From contig CBDUYD010000065.1 of NCBI GenBank assembly GCA_965371355.1, positions 1 through 15,648 of the forward strand: 15,648 nt of DNA, written 5' to 3'. Both the position numbers and the translations under genes were made by a program. The stretch's first letter is position 1. Each line of letters starts with the position of its first letter. The notes under the pieces are model-generated. The model ran no database searches. It was given only the letters and a program-made list of their open reading frames with translations, and was not told the DNA's origin. The stretch comes from JASJHI01 sp965371355. Lineage in GTDB: Bacteria; Actinomycetota; Acidimicrobiia; Acidimicrobiales; Ilumatobacteraceae. This document shows, piece by piece, positions 13,776-15,648 of the stretch.

Positions 13776-14725
13776 GCAAGTGCCGATCGTGTCGCGGACC
13801 TGCTGTGATCGATCTGCCGAGGCACAACGCCAACTTCTGCGCCGAACATCTCCAGGAGTTCTGCCGGCGCCAGATGGTCAAGGCGATCGACGACTTCGAG
13901 ATGCTCGCTCCCGGTGATCGGGTGATCGTCGCGGTCAGCGGTGGCAAGGACTCGCTGGCGGTGTGGGACATGCTCGTCGAGGCCGGCTACGAGGCCGACG
14001 GCTTGTACATCGGGCTCGGCATCGGCGAGTACTCCGACGCGAGCGGCGGGTACGCCAGGCGGTTCGCCGAAGAGCGCGGGCTGCGGCTGACGACGATCGA
14101 TCTGCGCGATGAGTACGGCTACGACGTCCCCACCGCGGCGAGGGCGACCCGACGTGTGCCGTGCTCGGCATGCGGGCTGTCCAAACGTCACCTGTTCGAC
14201 CGCGCGGCGCGCGACGGCGGCTACGACGCGGTGGTCACCGGGCACAACCTCGACGACGAGGCGGCGGTGCTGTTCGGCAACACACTGCGGTGGGACATCG
14301 AGTACCTCGCCCGGCAACTTCCGGTGCTCCCAGCCGTGAACGGTTTTCCGCGCAAGGTCAAGCCTCTGGTCCGGCTGACCGAGCGCGAGACCGCGGCGTG
14401 GTGTCTGGTGCGCGGCATCGACTACCAGGTCGAGGAGTGCCCGATAGCGGCCGGCAATCGCCATCTCGGGTACAAGGAAGCCCTGAACTCGATAGAGAAG
14501 CGCTCGCCCGGATCGAAGGCAGCCTTCTATCTCGGTTTCATCGACCGCGTCGCGCCGCTGCTCGCCGACGCCACCGTTGCCGCCGCCGGGGGACTCTCCG
14601 CGTGCGACGTCTGCGGCGCTCCGACAACGGGCACGACGTGCGCGTTCTGCCGGCTCGTCGAGACCGCTGCGGCCCATGAACCCGTGCCGGTCGATCTCGT
14701 CGTCGGCTCACGAAAGGGACGATAA
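13772..14725 (+). CDS. ttuA: TtuA-type tRNA 2-thiouridine synthase (tRNA U54 thiolation)
   Basis: PP-loop ATPase of the TtuA/NcsA group that adenylates C2 of a tRNA uridine and inserts sulfur from the carrier protein. The 317-aa protein matches TtuA residue by residue: N-terminal zinc site Cys4, Cys7, Cys23, His26; PP-loop SGGKDS (56-61); iron-sulfur/catalytic cysteines Cys131, Cys134 (PCSACG) and Cys223 (EECPIA); VTGHNLDDEA (155-164); C-terminal zinc site Cys278, Cys281, Cys290, Cys293. The spacing is shifted by one to four residues from my recollection of the Thermus numbering. With a TtuB-like carrier before it and trmI after it, the likely product is s2T54 or s2U54 in the T-loop. TtcA (C32) and Ncs6 (U34) are less likely alternatives. 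Confidence 0.9.
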   Translation: MSKCRSCRGPAVIDLPRHNANFCAEHLQEFCRRQMVKAIDDFEMLAPGDRVIVAVSGGKDSLAVWDMLVEAGYEADGLYIGLGIGEYSDASGGYARRFAEERGLRLTTIDLRDEYGYDVPTAARATRRVPCSACGLSKRHLFDRAARDGGYDAVVTGHNLDDEAAVLFGNTLRWDIEYLARQLPVLPAVNGFPRKVKPLVRLTERETAAWCLVRGIDYQVEECPIAAGNRHLGYKEALNSIEKRSPGSKAAFYLGFIDRVAPLLADATVAAAGGLSACDVCGAPTTGTTCAFCRLVETAAAHEPVPVDLVVGSRKGR

Positions 14726-15552
14726 TGACCGATTCGCCGATGACAGACCTACCGATGAACGGCTCCGGTGACGAGCGGTTGTTCAAAGAGGGTGACAAGG
14801 TGCTCCTCCTCGATCCGAAGAAGCGTCGCTACCTCATCGACCTCGCTGCCGACGGCGAGTTTCACAGCCACGCCGGCTTCGTGACCCACGGCGACATCAT
14901 CGGGAGCCGAGAGGGCATCGTCGTGCGGTCGACGAAGGGTTCGGAGTACACCGTGGTCCGGCCGACGCTCGAGGACTTCGTCGTCGAGATGCCGCGCGGC
15001 GCCCAGGTGATCTATCCGAAGGACCTCGGACCGATGTGCATCCTCGCCGACCTCGGGCCCGGCGACCGCGTGTTCGAGAGCGGCGTCGGGTCGGGAGCGC
15101 TGTCGATGACGATGCTCCGGTACGGCGTCGACATCGTCGGCTGCGAGCTCCGCGAGGACTTCGCCAACCGCGCCCGCACGAACGTGCGCAGCTTTCTCGG
15201 CGAGGAGGCGCTCGGGCGCTATCACGTGACGCTCGGCGACGCCTACGAGGGCATCGACCCGGCGCACGGGACCTTCGACAAGGTGATGCTCGACCTGCCG
15301 GAGCCCTGGCGCGTCGTGCCCCATGCCGAGGGTGCACTGCGGGCGGGGGGCATCCTCGTCGCCTACACGCCCTCGATCACGCAGGCCGCGCAGGTGCGCG
15401 AGGCGCTGAAGGGGAAGTGGATCGACGGGCGCACGATCGAAGTGCTGCACCGGGGCTGGCACATCGACGGTCAAGCGGTGCGGCCCGACCACCGGATGGT
15501 CGCCCACACCGGGTTCCTCAACGTCGCCCGCTTTCTGGGCCGCAACGGGTGA
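14725..15552 (+). CDS. trmI: tRNA (adenine-58-N1)-methyltransferase
   Basis: SAM-dependent methyltransferase making m1A58 in the tRNA T-loop, acting as a homotetramer. The 275-aa protein has the N-terminal beta domain (HSHAGFVTHGDIIG, MPRGAQVIYPKDLGPM) and the Rossmann domain. The SAM motif is ESGVGSGA (118-125), the acidic ribose-binding position Glu141 is in CELRED, and the catalytic-site loop is DLPEPW (190-195), followed by YTPSITQ. This is the bacterial TrmI type (Mycobacterium Rv2118c class). The ATG at 14725 overlaps the ttuA stop as TAATG. Two more in-frame ATGs follow at 14740 and 14755, and the conserved domain begins about residue 20. It closes the operon. Confidence 0.95.
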   Translation: MTDSPMTDLPMNGSGDERLFKEGDKVLLLDPKKRRYLIDLAADGEFHSHAGFVTHGDIIGSREGIVVRSTKGSEYTVVRPTLEDFVVEMPRGAQVIYPKDLGPMCILADLGPGDRVFESGVGSGALSMTMLRYGVDIVGCELREDFANRARTNVRSFLGEEALGRYHVTLGDAYEGIDPAHGTFDKVMLDLPEPWRVVPHAEGALRAGGILVAYTPSITQAAQVREALKGKWIDGRTIEVLHRGWHIDGQAVRPDHRMVAHTGFLNVARFLGRNG

Positions 15553-15609
15553 CGCCGCGGCGCGCACCCCGTCACCGCGCGGCTCAACAACTATGTGACA
15601 CCCCCCATC

Positions 15610-15615
15610 TACCGT
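15610..15615 (+). promoter_or_regulatory. Candidate -10 hexamer for a gene beyond the window
   Basis: The 96 bases after trmI contain no gene. TACCGT here is identical to the hexamer before the acyl-CoA synthetase gene. A GTGACA at 15595-15600 is only nine bases upstream, too close to be its -35. It suggests a rightward promoter, with the gene itself outside the window. Confidence 0.3.
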
Positions 15616-15648
15616 GGTGCGTACCGACTCCCTCCTGATCAGAATCTC

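Overview
The window is a very GC-rich, gene-dense stretch of bacterial chromosome. The gene set points to an actinobacterium: a mycobacterial-type transaldolase next to transketolase, a nickel superoxide dismutase with its maturation protease, transmembrane-anchored D,D-carboxypeptidases, overlapping start and stop codons, and several starts that sit 6-7 nt after a TAnnnT -10 hexamer (probable leaderless mRNAs). The style suggests the Acidimicrobiia (Ilumatobacter-like), but that placement is inference. I see no rRNA, tRNA, CRISPR array, insertion sequence or prophage. No gene-free stretch reaches 300 bases.

Layout. (1) 20-3112, minus strand: tkt then tal, the non-oxidative pentose phosphate branch. 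A perfect 17-bp-arm hairpin (3187-3227) separates them from the next minus-strand gene. (2) 3249-4442, minus strand: an unrecognised 132-aa protein and a free-standing AlaX-type alanyl-tRNA editing hydrolase with three ~17-bp tandem repeats upstream. (3) 4498-5360: divergent sodX (minus) and sodN (plus), protease and precursor of Ni-SOD; the SodN nickel hook has Tyr where Pro is usual. (4) 5409-8797, plus strand: a TetR regulator, a PaaI-like thioesterase and a fused ADP-forming acyl-CoA synthetase, a likely acyl-CoA handling group. (5) 8808-11915, plus strand: two tandem paralogous D-Ala-D-Ala carboxypeptidases (S13/PBP4 type); the second has SDD in place of SDN. (6) 11997-15552, plus strand: seven genes, nearly all overlapping or touching, starting at a promoter built of three 17-bp tandem repeats: a LON-substrate-binding-domain protein, two small membrane proteins, a small basic protein, a TtuB-like ubiquitin-fold sulfur carrier, a TtuA-type tRNA 2-thiouridine synthase and TrmI (tRNA m1A58 methyltransferase). 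The last 96 bases hold a candidate promoter for a gene beyond the window.

The most interesting system is region 6. A sulfur carrier, a tRNA thiolase and the m1A58 methyltransferase are translationally coupled. In Thermus the same activities build s2T54 and m1A58 in the tRNA T-loop. The carrier here ends Gly-Gly plus seven further residues beginning with Cys, so it should need proteolytic maturation before activation.
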